Shown: positions 15,872 to 24,497, counted from the stretch's first letter. The stretch is DNA of 37,751 bases from Candidatus Methanomethylophilaceae archaeon (GCA_016297775.1 JAEDGA010000007.1:1-37751), one strand, 5' to 3'. Notes: a model not told the origin generated them from the letters alone. Numbers and translations are program-made.

Positions 15872-16952
15872 GACAGAAACCAAGACCGTCGACAATCTCT
15901 CCGGGATAGTCGAATCGCTTTACAACCAGATCAACGCGGGAGACGTTCCCGAGATGAGTCTGGCACTCAGATCCAAGAAGAACATCACTTTCGATACCAG
16001 ACATGACGTGTGGACATACGGAGACCTGAAGACAGTAAGGTCCCTCAAGAACCTGAACGCAGCACACATGATGCTCAGGACCGTATACACCATCGATTTC
16101 ATCAAGGATCAGATCGAACAACAGAGATCGTCCACCTTGAGGGAGATGTACTACATCTCGGAAGGATGGGGCAAGGCCAAGTTCCACAGCCAGGATGAAA
16201 GTAATCTCCTCGCCGAGGATCTGGAGGTCGTGTCCAAATGCATGAGGGAGGATTTCAAACTCCGTCCGGAGGAATCCGGTGCGCACGTCTACGGTAACGT
16301 GACGTTCAAGACCATGACCAAGAAGGGCATGAAAGACATCCACTGCATGGATGATGTTGCCGAGACCGGTTTCGCCGTGCCTTACAACGTCGACAACGGA
16401 GAAACGTTCCGTATCGAACCCACCGATGCGGAATTCGTCATGGCGATCGAGACAGGAGGTATGTACGCCAGGTTGATCGAGAACGGATTCTGCGACAAGC
16501 ACAACTGCATCCTGGTCCACCTGAGTGGTCAGCCCGCACGCAGTACCAGACGTATCATCAAGAGGTTGAACGAGGAGCATGGTATCCCCGCCATCGTCTT
16601 CACCGACGGTGACCCGTGGTCGTTCCGTATCCACGCATCGGTCGCATACGGTGCCATCAAGACGGCCCACATATCCGATTATCTGGCAACACCCACCGCA
16701 CAGTTCATCGGAATCACCCCGTCGGACATCCTGAACTACGACCTCCCCACCGACAAACTGTCGGACAAGGACATCGGTGCGCTCAACGCGGAACTCAGCG
16801 ATCCCAGATTCAAGGACGAGTTCTGGACCTCGGAGATACAGGCTATGCTGTCCATGAACAAGAAGGCTGAGCAGCAGGCGCTTGCCAAATACGGATTGGA
16901 TTTCGTCACGGACAAATACCTTCCGGACAAACTCAGTCAGCTGGGAATCTGA
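15858..16952 (+). CDS. top6A: DNA topoisomerase VI subunit A (Spo11-like)
   Basis: DNA-cleaving subunit of topoisomerase VI, homologous to the meiotic nuclease Spo11. 364 residues. The winged-helix domain carries LREMYYISEG with probable catalytic Tyr99; the Toprim domain holds the acidic residue in AIETGGMYARL and the metal site VFTDGDPWSFR. Start choice: a TTG at 15858 sits 8-9 nt after GAGGAGG (15842-15848), an ideal distance, whereas the ATG at 15864 is about 15 nt away; the protein differs by only two residues. It overlaps the end of top6B and is followed by a strong hairpin before the convergent lysS. Confidence 0.95.
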   Translation: MTMNETETKTVDNLSGIVESLYNQINAGDVPEMSLALRSKKNITFDTRHDVWTYGDLKTVRSLKNLNAAHMMLRTVYTIDFIKDQIEQQRSSTLREMYYISEGWGKAKFHSQDESNLLAEDLEVVSKCMREDFKLRPEESGAHVYGNVTFKTMTKKGMKDIHCMDDVAETGFAVPYNVDNGETFRIEPTDAEFVMAIETGGMYARLIENGFCDKHNCILVHLSGQPARSTRRIIKRLNEEHGIPAIVFTDGDPWSFRIHASVAYGAIKTAHISDYLATPTAQFIGITPSDILNYDLPTDKLSDKDIGALNAELSDPRFKDEFWTSEIQAMLSMNKKAEQQALAKYGLDFVTDKYLPDKLSQLGI

Positions 16953-16973
16953 TTCAAAAAAACCATAATCCCC

Positions 16974-16994
16974 CTTCGGGCTGCCCGCCCGAAG
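16974..16994. terminator. Hairpin terminator between top6A and lysS
   Basis: CTTCGGGC-TGCCC-GCCCGAAG, a perfect 8-bp stem with a 5-nt loop, followed on the plus strand by a T-rich tract ending TTTTT. It can serve both convergent genes. Confidence 0.7.
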
Positions 16995-17017
16995 AGGTTG
17001 TTGTTTTTCCCCTCCTT

Positions 17018-18571
17018 TCAGAGGGATGCTTCCTTGAAGCGGCCGACGACGAAGTCCTTGTCCATGCTTGCGAGGAAGTTGGCGATCCTGGGCCCTCTCT
17101 CCTTCTGGATGAGGATCCTGTACAGGACCTTGAAAGCATTCTTGTTGCCGATGGGCGATGCGGATGATGCCGCGGAGATGTTCTCGCTTATCGCATCGGA
17201 GGTCCAATCGACACCCTCCAGCTTCCCGGCGAGGTCCGCCAGGAATGCCTTCTCGTCCGCGGAGAGATCCACGGCGGGCATCTCCTTCGCGACGGAGAAT
17301 CTATACTTCTCGTCCGCATAACCTCCGTTCAACCAGTATTTTGCGGATTCGGCCCTCCTCCTGATGGCCTCGATATCCTTCTCGGTGGCACCCTCCAGGT
17401 ATCCGGTGCGCTTCAGGATTGCGAGAACTCCATCGAAGTCCTCGGTCATCTGCACCAGGTTCACAAGGTGTCCATAGGGCACCTGGACGGGGAGCTTCTC
17501 GGGGATAACGTTGTTCCTTGCGATGCGATACGCGCTCATCAGGTTCTCGTCATCCTCGGCCTTCTCATCGGAGAAGAAGATGCGCTCGATCCTGTCGAAC
17601 TCGTCAGCGATGATGGGCATACCGTCCCTGAAGTCGTAATCGATGGACTTGTGGGGGTTGACCCTGAGGAACATGTATTTGACTACCTCCGGAGGGTTCA
17701 TGTTGATGGCATCGAGACCGGACACGACGGATCCCTTGGACTTGTGCATCTGCATGAACTGTCCCTTGGACTTGAACTGTACGAACTCGTAAGGGATGGG
17801 GTAGACGGGTTCACCGTCGAAGATCTCCTTGACGATGAACTTTCCGGAATCGTAGGAACCTCCCGCAGCCGCGTGATCCTTTCCGAAGGGCTCGACGGAT
17901 GTTCCGAAGATCTTCCACTTGGCAGGCCACTCGAGCCTCCAGGGCAGCTTTCCCTCACCCTTGGTGATATCGGCCTTACCGTGGTGTCCGCACTTGCACT
18001 GGTATTCTACGTACGGATACTCGTAGGTATCGAGAATGGGATCGGTGAAACATCCACACTTCTCACAGAGAGGGTTGAAGGGTGCCCAGTCGGGCTTCAT
18101 CTCCCTTCCGGTGACCTTGTTGAGGATCTCCATGGCCTTCTCGCGTCTCTTGAATGCCATGTCGATGGTCTCGGCGAACATACCTGTGCGGTACATTTCG
18201 TGAACGAAGATGACCTCGCACCTGACGTCGACCGCCTTCATGGCGTCGATGAAGGGTTCCACATAGTGATGGGCATAGCTCTTGTGCTTACCGCAGGTAC
18301 AGGGGATATCGCAGAGAGGCATGTTGACATACTTCTCATACTCCTCGGGGAGGAACTCGTACCTCTTCCTGAGGGGATCGAACGAATCGACGAGGTAGAT
18401 AAGCCTGACATCCTTACCCATGGCCTCGAGAGCGCTACGTACCGATTCGCCGGTGATGGCTTCCCTGAGACTGCCCACATGGATCTCCCCCGACGGGCTG
18501 ATACCTGTGGCAATCAGCGGTTTATCGCATTTCGATGCGATATCATTAGCAATTACATCTGCCCAGTGCAT
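17018..18571 (-). CDS. lysS: Lysyl-tRNA synthetase, class I
   Basis: Charges tRNA-Lys; class I LysRS is the typical archaeal form, unrelated to the bacterial class II enzyme. 518 residues. The Rossmann domain shows the HIGH-like HVGS (31-34, in PSGEIHVGSLRE), the KMSKS-like MHKSKGS is at 275-281, and several Cys pairs (CTCGKH, CEKCG, CKCGHHG) probably bind zinc. A helical anticodon-binding domain fills the C terminus. The frame is open to 18664 upstream, but MHWADVIAND at 18571 is the family-like start and a TATATA-containing element (18598-18609) lies about 30 bp upstream. Confidence 0.95.
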   Translation of the reverse strand: MHWADVIANDIASKCDKPLIATGISPSGEIHVGSLREAITGESVRSALEAMGKDVRLIYLVDSFDPLRKRYEFLPEEYEKYVNMPLCDIPCTCGKHKSYAHHYVEPFIDAMKAVDVRCEVIFVHEMYRTGMFAETIDMAFKRREKAMEILNKVTGREMKPDWAPFNPLCEKCGCFTDPILDTYEYPYVEYQCKCGHHGKADITKGEGKLPWRLEWPAKWKIFGTSVEPFGKDHAAAGGSYDSGKFIVKEIFDGEPVYPIPYEFVQFKSKGQFMQMHKSKGSVVSGLDAINMNPPEVVKYMFLRVNPHKSIDYDFRDGMPIIADEFDRIERIFFSDEKAEDDENLMSAYRIARNNVIPEKLPVQVPYGHLVNLVQMTEDFDGVLAILKRTGYLEGATEKDIEAIRRRAESAKYWLNGGYADEKYRFSVAKEMPAVDLSADEKAFLADLAGKLEGVDWTSDAISENISAASSASPIGNKNAFKVLYRILIQKERGPRIANFLASMDKDFVVGRFKEASL

Positions 18572-18777
18572 ACTGATCGACGGGCCATAGCCCTGAACAT
18601 ATATAATCCTCGGCCGTCGTGATACCAATGTCCAGAAAAAATGAGGGTGTTGTCCGACGTACATTACGGCGTACGGTTCCGCTGGATATGCGATCGGACG
18701 GTGCCAGATATCCGTACGGAGACACGCGGACGATTGGTCCTCTAATCTGCTCTACGTATTGCGCGGAACTACGAGGG

Positions 18778-18787
18778 TATTTATATC
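18778..18787 (+). promoter_or_regulatory. TATA box of Sec61-beta gene
   Basis: TATTTATATC lies about 25 bp before the ATG at 18808. The remaining part of the 235-bp gap between lysS and this gene shows only the divergent lysS promoter. Confidence 0.55.
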
Positions 18788-18807
18788 TATTATAGGATTT
18801 GGGCGTC

Positions 18808-18981
18808 ATGGCAAAGAAGAACGAAGGCGGAGGATTCTCCCAGTCCGCGGGACTCATGAGATACTTTGATTCCGAGGACACCGACAAGGCCCTTAAGATC
18901 ACACCCAAGGGCGTCGTCATCGCTGCAGTTTCTATCATCGTCGCCGTACTGCTCCTGCAGGTCTTCGTCCCGATGAACTGA
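18808..18981 (+). CDS. Preprotein translocase subunit Sec61-beta (SecG)
   Basis: Small subunit of the archaeal SecYE-beta translocon in the cytoplasmic membrane. The 57-residue protein has the family pattern: a Gly-rich polar start (MAKKNEGGG), then SAGLMRYFDSED, the hallmark segment of archaeal Sec61-beta, then ITPKGVVI leading into one transmembrane helix (about 33-52) and a very short tail. A TTG at 18799 would add three residues; the ATG at 18808 fits the TATA spacing and family start. It is monocistronic, with lysS divergent on one side and the antiporter convergent on the other. Confidence 0.92.
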   Translation: MAKKNEGGGFSQSAGLMRYFDSEDTDKALKITPKGVVIAAVSIIVAVLLLQVFVPMN

Positions 18982-19163
18982 ATCGATCAAACCCATTAAG
19001 GATTAAATTTCTCTCATATCGTGATATTTGTAAGTACGATTGCCGTCCGTATATCTTCTCATATCCCATGTTTCGAACGGTAGCGAACGGCCATATCCGT
19101 TACATCCAAGTATCCAAAATAATCGGATCGAGATACCCACATGAACGGATGAGGAACAGCGAC

Positions 19164-19185
19164 CTCCCGTATCGATGCGGGAGGC
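19164..19185 (-). terminator. Hairpin terminator, antiporter 3' side
   Basis: CCTCCCG and CGGGAGG arms (7 bp) around an 8-nt loop lie about 40 bp past the stop of the minus-strand antiporter gene in the 243-bp gap 18982-19224. No gene is seen in that gap; it also holds a short GAACGG direct repeat near 19075-19095. Confidence 0.4.
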
Positions 19186-19224
19186 CGCTTTGACCAATGT
19201 GTTTGTGTAAGGTGTTTCAGAGCG

Positions 19225-20535
19225 TCAGAGCCTGTCGCTGTCCCTGATCTCGTACATGGGCTTGTACTTCTTGCTGAACAGCTTGGACAGGATCGGAGGC
19301 GCTATGATCGTAGTGGCGATGCACATCAGAACAATGGATGCATACATCTCGGAACTGAGTGCGGGAACCCCTGCAACGATGATTCCGGTTCCGAGGAGTG
19401 CAACGATGATACCGACCTCTCCACGGGGGATCATTCCGACTCCGATGATGGACACCGAGGACATCTCCATGTGGGGTTCCGCGATCTTCGCACCGAGTCC
19501 GCATCCGACGAACTTGGTGACACAGGCGAGAACGATGATGATGACCGCTGTGACCAGCAGAGCGGGCTGCTCGACGAACACGGATATATCGACATTCATT
19601 CCGACGTACACGAAGAAGAACGATACGAAGAACGTGGAAATGCTCTCGAACTTCTCCTCCAGCTTCCATTCCCATGCATGGTCTGCGAACAGCATACCTG
19701 CGAGGAACGAACCGATGATGGTCGCGAGACCCACGACATCCGCCAGGTAGGCGAACACGAGACATACGCCGAGAGAGATGACGAACATGTTGTATCCCGG
19801 GGGGATGTAATTGGGATCGTGGAGGATCCTGTCCGCCTTCTTCTGTTGCACGTTATTGTAGATCTTGGGGATGACCTTTCCTGCGATGAGAAGTACGACC
19901 AGGACGAATGCGATCGCGGTCACGGACACGATGAGTACGTTGACGATATCGATCTCTCCCGTCTTGGCCATTCCACTGACGATCGCAAGGACGATCATTC
20001 CGAGGATATCGTCTATGACCGCCGCACCGATGATGATCCTGGATTCCTTGACATCCATGAGTTTCATGTCCTTGATGACACGTGCGGTGATTCCCACACT
20101 GGTGGCGACCATCGCGGCACCCATGAACATCGAGTGGTAGAAGTCACCGTCAGTGATGGTGATGAATGCGAATCCAACGATGAAAGGAACGATGACTCCC
20201 ATTATTGCGACGAGTGCGGCCGCCTTACCGACGGATGTGAGATCGGACACCTTGGTCTCCAGACCCACGGTGAACAGCAGGAATATGACTCCCAACTCGG
20301 AGAACACTTCGATGATTCCGTGGGTCTCCTGATAGACACGACCGGACGGATCGATGCACTTGATGTCCAGGAACTTCGCCAGATCGAAATCACCGATGAC
20401 GATGTTGACCAGGAGGATACCTAGGATGATCTCCCCGATCAGACCTGGAACACCCAACTTGGCAAAGGCGCGGGACGCCACCTTCGCAAGTATGAATATG
20501 ACTGCCAATGACAGTAGCACCTGCGCTATTTCCAT
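19225..20535 (-). CDS. Na+/H+ (CPA2-type) antiporter
   Basis: Membrane exchanger of the NapA/KefB (CPA2) group, exchanging Na+ or K+ for H+. 436 residues with about 12-13 hydrophobic helices, starting MEIAQVLLSLAVIFILAK and GVPGLIGEIILGILL as in the family. The Asp-Asp pair expected in the ion site is present in AAVIDDILGMIVLAI, which suggests an electrogenic exchanger. Other conserved blocks are LLFTVGLE, AMVATSVGITARV and GMIPRGEVGIIV. There is no C-terminal TrkA/RCK domain. A GTG at 20550 precedes, but the ATG at 20535 is better placed with respect to a TATA-like CTTTAATAC (20557-20567) and is taken as the start. Single gene with its own promoter. Confidence 0.9.
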   Translation of the reverse strand: MEIAQVLLSLAVIFILAKVASRAFAKLGVPGLIGEIILGILLVNIVIGDFDLAKFLDIKCIDPSGRVYQETHGIIEVFSELGVIFLLFTVGLETKVSDLTSVGKAAALVAIMGVIVPFIVGFAFITITDGDFYHSMFMGAAMVATSVGITARVIKDMKLMDVKESRIIIGAAVIDDILGMIVLAIVSGMAKTGEIDIVNVLIVSVTAIAFVLVVLLIAGKVIPKIYNNVQQKKADRILHDPNYIPPGYNMFVISLGVCLVFAYLADVVGLATIIGSFLAGMLFADHAWEWKLEEKFESISTFFVSFFFVYVGMNVDISVFVEQPALLVTAVIIIVLACVTKFVGCGLGAKIAEPHMEMSSVSIIGVGMIPRGEVGIIVALLGTGIIVAGVPALSSEMYASIVLMCIATTIIAPPILSKLFSKKYKPMYEIRDSDRL

Positions 20536-20583
20536 GTTGCCGATAAACACTCGTGAGTATTAAAGCATGAGTGGGAAAAATCA

Positions 20584-20608
20584 ATGCCGGCCGAAATGCG
20601 ACCGGCAT
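20584..20608 (-). terminator. Hairpin terminator of the repeat-protein gene
   Basis: ATGCCGG (20584-20590) and CCGGCAT (20602-20608) form a 7-bp stem; on the minus strand it is followed by TGATTTTTCCC. It lies 22 bp after the stop of the gene at 20631-22217 and just upstream of the antiporter promoter. Confidence 0.65.
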
Positions 20609-20630
20609 GGTTTTTGGATGGTCTGGCTCA

Positions 20631-22217
20631 TTAATACGAGCGTACGCCGAAACAGAAACGTACCGAACTGCCTCCGGCACATGACGCACCCGTACCGAAG
20701 CAGAACCTGACGGATGAACCGCCCTGTACATGAACAGGTGATTCTACGACCTCCGCATCCGTGACCTCGATGGTCGACATATCCTCGGTCGCGGGGGTCG
20801 CATCATACGATGCCTCTGCATCGCGGGAAACGGCAACATCTGCGATCTGGCATATCTGTTCGGGAATCTCCGTTTCGATAGTCTCGGATGGTGCCTGCAG
20901 TGCCATCACAGGTTCGGAAGCGGGTATGGCGATTACCTCCGGAGCCGCAGGGATTGCCATGGGGGATTCGGACGCTCCTATCGCCAGTACCTCGGGCGAT
21001 GCCTGCAGTGCCATTACAGGTTCGGAGGCGGATATGGCCATCAGCTCCGGTGCTGCGGCGATTGCGATAAAGGATCCGGATGCCTCTGTCGCCGATACCT
21101 CCTGGGACTGCTGGGGCACTTCATCCTGAATGGATCCCTCAACGGAACGGCTCTCGCGTGCAATACGTACTATGACCTGTTCGATGGCATCCTCGGACAT
21201 GGCCCTGACCGCCATGTCGATGAGATATCCTTCGGGATCCGCCTCTTCCTTAACGTCATCGCATACGGGTTCGTAAGTCTCCCAAAGCTCTATGTTGGAC
21301 TCGATGAAATCCTCGGTGGCCGCCTGTATTCCGATGGAGATGAGATCCGCATCCGTGTACCACGGGACATCCTCGGAGACCACATCACCGGTCTCGATAT
21401 CCAGGGTCATCTGTTTCTGCGAGGGGCGCACCGTGTTGAATACCGGCGGTACATCTACGAACGGACCGTAGGAAGGATCGTCGATCGTCATCTGTTCGAT
21501 GATCCTGTCGTGTGCGCATATGGACATTACATTGCTGACGATCTCATATTCGCGTATGTCCTCGAAGATCTCTCCGCTGTCGATGATCCAGTTGTCGATT
21601 GTACTCATGACATCGGCGACCACATCGACGACTTCGACCGAGATCCCTCCCTTGATCTGAGGGAACATCTCACGTCCGCCATCCGGTACGTACGGGGCAG
21701 ATGCGGTATCGTCTGCAGTAATATGGACGCTCACATCGGGCTCCACGACCGTGGAACTTGTCACGGAATCGACATACGACTTGGATTCCGAACCGAACAC
21801 GCTTATGCCGGATGTGTCGACTACCTCGAACTCCTCCTTTGCGTCCGATGACATGACCTCCTTTTCGACGGTCATGGACCGACCCTCTGTCTCGCCCTGT
21901 ATCTTATCCTTCAACTTCTCGATGATCTCGTTGACATCCTTCAGTGAATCGTGTCCCTCGGATTCCTCCTTCTCGACATTCTTCACGCTGAAGTCCGGGG
22001 CCCTCTGTTCGAACTCGTTGAACGTATGGCCGAGTATCTCGTCGCGTCTCTGAAAGATGTCCTTGAAAGCATCATAATCAGGATTTACGAGTTTGCTTAT
22101 CCCAATCCTTATCGATTTTCCAATATCCAACAGCGAAGAGAAGAAATTCGACAGCCTATCGGCCATCCTTACCCTTCCCATCAGCTCAGGACCGAATTTT
22201 GATTTATCGGCGCCCAT
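20631..22217 (-). CDS. Unrecognised acidic repeat protein with duplicated GGSSVRFCFG tail
   Basis: No family was recognised. The 528-residue protein has no signal peptide or membrane helix. Residues 1-60 are basic to neutral (MGADKSKFGPELMGRV...), about 60-130 are helical and charged, 130-380 are acidic with scattered hydrophobic strands. Residues 380-442 are seven consecutive nine-residue units such as SEPVMALQA, SPEVLAIGA and APEVIAIPA. The last 30 residues contain GGSSVRFCFG twice (499-508, 515-524), separated by TGASCA and followed by VRSY. Codons of the two copies differ at eight of ten positions, so the peptide is held by selection. The ATG at 22217 is preferred over the longer frame from 22358; a TTTATTATT element is at 22252-22260. 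Transcribed alone, divergent from the cysteine-less amidinotransferase-fold gene. Confidence 0.7.
   Translation of the reverse strand: MGADKSKFGPELMGRVRMADRLSNFFSSLLDIGKSIRIGISKLVNPDYDAFKDIFQRRDEILGHTFNEFEQRAPDFSVKNVEKEESEGHDSLKDVNEIIEKLKDKIQGETEGRSMTVEKEVMSSDAKEEFEVVDTSGISVFGSESKSYVDSVTSSTVVEPDVSVHITADDTASAPYVPDGGREMFPQIKGGISVEVVDVVADVMSTIDNWIIDSGEIFEDIREYEIVSNVMSICAHDRIIEQMTIDDPSYGPFVDVPPVFNTVRPSQKQMTLDIETGDVVSEDVPWYTDADLISIGIQAATEDFIESNIELWETYEPVCDDVKEEADPEGYLIDMAVRAMSEDAIEQVIVRIARESRSVEGSIQDEVPQQSQEVSATEASGSFIAIAAAPELMAISASEPVMALQASPEVLAIGASESPMAIPAAPEVIAIPASEPVMALQAPSETIETEIPEQICQIADVAVSRDAEASYDATPATEDMSTIEVTDAEVVESPVHVQGGSSVRFCFGTGASCAGGSSVRFCFGVRSY
20646..20723 (-). repeat. Duplicated C-terminal peptide motif GGSSVRFCFG
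   Basis: Copies at 20694-20723 and 20646-20675 encode the same ten residues with different synonymous codons (for example Ser-Ser as TCA TCC versus AGT TCG, Arg as AGG versus CGT). This is the opposite of a fresh DNA duplication. Confidence 0.85.
20892..21080 (-). repeat. Seven tandem 27-bp (nonapeptide) units
   Basis: Coding repeat inside the gene at 20631-22217. Consensus (S/A)-(E/P)-(P/E)-V-M-A-(I/L)-x-A. Units one to seven read SGSFIAIAA, APELMAISA, SEPVMALQA, SPEVLAIGA, SESPMAIPA, APEVIAIPA, SEPVMALQA. At DNA level a higher-order copy 108 bp (four units) apart is about 90 percent alike (near 20892-20945 and 21000-21053). Confidence 0.8.
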
Positions 22218-22389
22218 GCTATCCCATCCGTTCCATCCAATGGTAGCTGAGAATAATAAACTTGCGCATGCGCGCGAACGGACAAAGAAACATCTGGGTA
22301 TGTGGCATACATAAAGCCCTTGCTTGCGGAGGTACCGATTTCCAATCAGAACCGTCAATGTCTAATATCGTCATCAGGATGCTGATGGC

Positions 22390-23346
22390 ATGTGTATGAA
22401 GAAAGCCAATCCGAGAGCATCGGTGTGCATCTCCAACGAGTACGGCGTTCTCAAAGAGGTCGTAGTAGGTCTCGGATCGGGTATGTATGGCAACGGTATC
22501 GGATGGGATGACGGCGAACCGGAAACCGCCGCATCCGTATTCCTCGAGAAGGAGAACGACGAACTGATCTCCGTTCTGAAGGGATGCGGAGTGGAGATCA
22601 TAAGACCCAGACAGCTGTCCAAAAAGGACGTCGAATCCCTTTACGGAAAGGGTTCCGCAGATGTGGGATACAACCAGGCATTCCCGCGCGACAACATCTT
22701 CATCGTCGCCAACGATCTCATAGAGTTCGAGCTCCGTGATGTGTCCAGGAAGACCGACATAGCAGGATTGTACGGGATACTTCAGAACAAATCCAAGGAT
22801 GCCGAGATCTGCTGGTACTCCACACCCCACTGCCCCATCAGGACCACTCCCGAGGACTACCCTATGCTCAACGGAAGGGATTTCGTCTATCTGGATACCA
22901 GGATCCTCATAGGTCAGAGCAGGGAGAACGATATCGGTACCAACTCCGAAGGATTCAGATGGATGAGGAACACGTTCGCGTTCCACGACGTCATGGCAGT
23001 GTTCCTGAAGAACGGACTCACCGATCTGGGTCAGGCGATATCCGTACCTCGTCCCGGTCTGGCGATAGTCTGCAGAGAAGGTATCGAGGAACTGCCTGCG
23101 TTCATGAAGGACTGGGACATCATCGATATCAGCCTCGATGAGGCACGTTCCTTCGCCGCCGAAGGGATCGCCGTCAACGACGGGGAATACATAACGGGTG
23201 TGACCGAGGAATTCGACAACGGTCATGTGATCTCCGAACTGAAGAAGAGAGGTATGAAGGTACACGGTATCAACTTCTCCGCACACATGAGCTTCGGAGG
23301 ATCCGTCAGGGCGGCCGTCCTGCCCCTCAAAAGAGGGCTGGAGTAA
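22390..23346 (+). CDS. Amidinotransferase/DDAH-fold protein lacking the catalytic Cys
   Basis: Full-length (318 residues) guanidine-modifying-enzyme fold, the family of arginine deiminase, dimethylargininase and amidinotransferases. Matching landmarks are NEYGVLKEVVVG at the start, AFPRDNIFIVANDLIE (the T/P-R-D block), MLNGRDFVYLDTRILIGQSREN (the GD-then-G-S-R block), and the C-terminal GGSVRAAVLPLKR. In active members that last block reads GG-x-x-(R/H)-C; here the position is Ala308, so the thioester-forming cysteine appears absent. Either it is a non-enzymatic relative, or chemistry uses another residue. The ATG at 22390 has TCTAATATC about 26 bp upstream; a second ATG two codons in is possible. 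A long hairpin follows. The divergent neighbour is the repeat protein at 20631-22217. Confidence 0.75.
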   Translation: MCMKKANPRASVCISNEYGVLKEVVVGLGSGMYGNGIGWDDGEPETAASVFLEKENDELISVLKGCGVEIIRPRQLSKKDVESLYGKGSADVGYNQAFPRDNIFIVANDLIEFELRDVSRKTDIAGLYGILQNKSKDAEICWYSTPHCPIRTTPEDYPMLNGRDFVYLDTRILIGQSRENDIGTNSEGFRWMRNTFAFHDVMAVFLKNGLTDLGQAISVPRPGLAIVCREGIEELPAFMKDWDIIDISLDEARSFAAEGIAVNDGEYITGVTEEFDNGHVISELKKRGMKVHGINFSAHMSFGGSVRAAVLPLKRGLE

Positions 23347-23355
23347 AACACTCGA

Positions 23356-23383
23356 CGAAGGGCGGACCATGGTCCGTCCTTCG
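23356..23383 (+). terminator. Long hairpin terminator
   Basis: CGAAGGGCGGACC and GGTCCGTCCTTCG form a 13-bp stem with one G-U pair and an AT centre, followed by ATTTCTTTTG. It starts 10 bp after the stop of the amidinotransferase-fold gene. Confidence 0.75.
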
Positions 23384-23544
23384 ATTTCTTTTGTACGTAT
23401 CCACAGGCATATGTGGATATCCGTTTTCATAATCCGGAACTATCGATACCGTACGCATGGACCCGTACATGATATCCGATTGTTACGCACCACGGTAATT
23501 ATGACAGAAAAATCTGACTGGAACAAGAGATGTAGGAGAAATAG

Positions 23545-23617
23545 TGCTCCCGACGGGATTCGAACCCGTGTTGAAGCCTCGAGAGGGCTTCATGATTGGC
23601 CGCTACACCACAGGAGC
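23545..23617 (-). tRNA. tRNA-Glu (anticodon CTC)
   Basis: 73-nt cloverleaf on the minus strand: acceptor GCTCCTG with CGGGAGC (one G-U pair), anticodon arm GAAGCC-CTCTCGA-GGCTTC with CTC at 34-36, T arm ACGGG-TTCGAAT-CCCGT, discriminator A, no encoded CCA, no intron. Confidence 0.93.
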
Positions 23618-23641
23618 GCAAAACTGCATATTCATAAATTG

Positions 23642-23649
23642 TATTTAAA
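23642..23649 (-). promoter_or_regulatory. TATA box of tRNA-Glu
   Basis: TTTAAATA on the minus strand lies about 28 bp upstream of the tRNA 5' end at 23617. Confidence 0.6.
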
Positions 23650-23711
23650 TGTTTTTATTGATACATTCTGAATTCGTATAGAGCGTATCGTACTTGGATA
23701 CACCCATACGA

Positions 23712-24497
23712 TCAGATGACCTTTCCGGGCCTCGATGCGGGTAGCCTCTTGTGTGACATGGCCACCACACGGGCCCTTATACTCTGCACATTGGCGATAG
23801 GCAGACCGGTGATGGATGCGATCTCCCTGTCCGTCCTCTCCTGCTCCAGACCGTACAGGATCTGATCCAGCATCACATATGATATTCCCATCTCCTCCTC
23901 ATCCGTCTGTCCTTCCCAAAGACCTGCGGTGGGGGGCTTGGCTATGATGTCATCCGGGACACCGATCAATCTGGCGAGCTGACGTACGTTGGTCTTGTAC
24001 ATGTTGACGAGCGGCAGAGCATCACAGGCACCGTCACCGAACTTGGTGAAGTATCCCATCATGAGCTCGCTCTGATTGGAGGTACCGAGAACGATACGGT
24101 TCATGCTCTTCGCACGGCTGTACAGTATTGCCATCCTGCACCTTGCAGACAGGTTGCCTCTGTCAAGCTTGGAAAGTCCGCCTCCGAGAGCTTCCTCCAG
24201 CTTATCGACGGCCTCGGTGATGTTGATGATCTCGTAACCGGTACCCCATGACTTGGCCATGGATTCGGTGGATACGCGATCGGAATCGGGCGTGACGTTG
24301 CTGGGCATGAATATTGTATGCACATGATCCGCACCCAATGCATCCACCGCGAGTTTGGTGGTGACCGCGGAATCGATACCGCCACTCTGTCCTATGACGA
24401 CGCCATCGCATCCACTGGATCCGACATACGATCTTATGAATTGCTTAATCTCTTCAACGTCATCCTGGGTAACACGCGGCAGTCTGTCCGAGGTCAT
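23712..24497 (-). CDS. nadE: NAD+ synthetase, ammonia-type
   Basis: Last step of NAD synthesis: deamido-NAD plus ATP plus ammonia to NAD. 261 residues, the short form without a fused glutaminase domain. The PP-loop motif SGGIDSA is at 38-44; LSARCRMAILYSRAK, GTSNQSELMMGYFTKFGD and KPPTAGLWEGQTDEEEMG are family blocks lining the NAD and ATP sites. A GTG at 24512 would add five residues; the ATG at 24497 is about 25 bp from a CCTTTAAG element on the minus strand (near 24519-24528) and is chosen. It is divergent from a nitrilase-fold amidohydrolase, and glutamine-dependent NAD synthetases use precisely that fold to supply ammonia. Confidence 0.93.
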   Translation of the reverse strand: MTSDRLPRVTQDDVEEIKQFIRSYVGSSGCDGVVIGQSGGIDSAVTTKLAVDALGADHVHTIFMPSNVTPDSDRVSTESMAKSWGTGYEIINITEAVDKLEEALGGGLSKLDRGNLSARCRMAILYSRAKSMNRIVLGTSNQSELMMGYFTKFGDGACDALPLVNMYKTNVRQLARLIGVPDDIIAKPPTAGLWEGQTDEEEMGISYVMLDQILYGLEQERTDREIASITGLPIANVQSIRARVVAMSHKRLPASRPGKVI

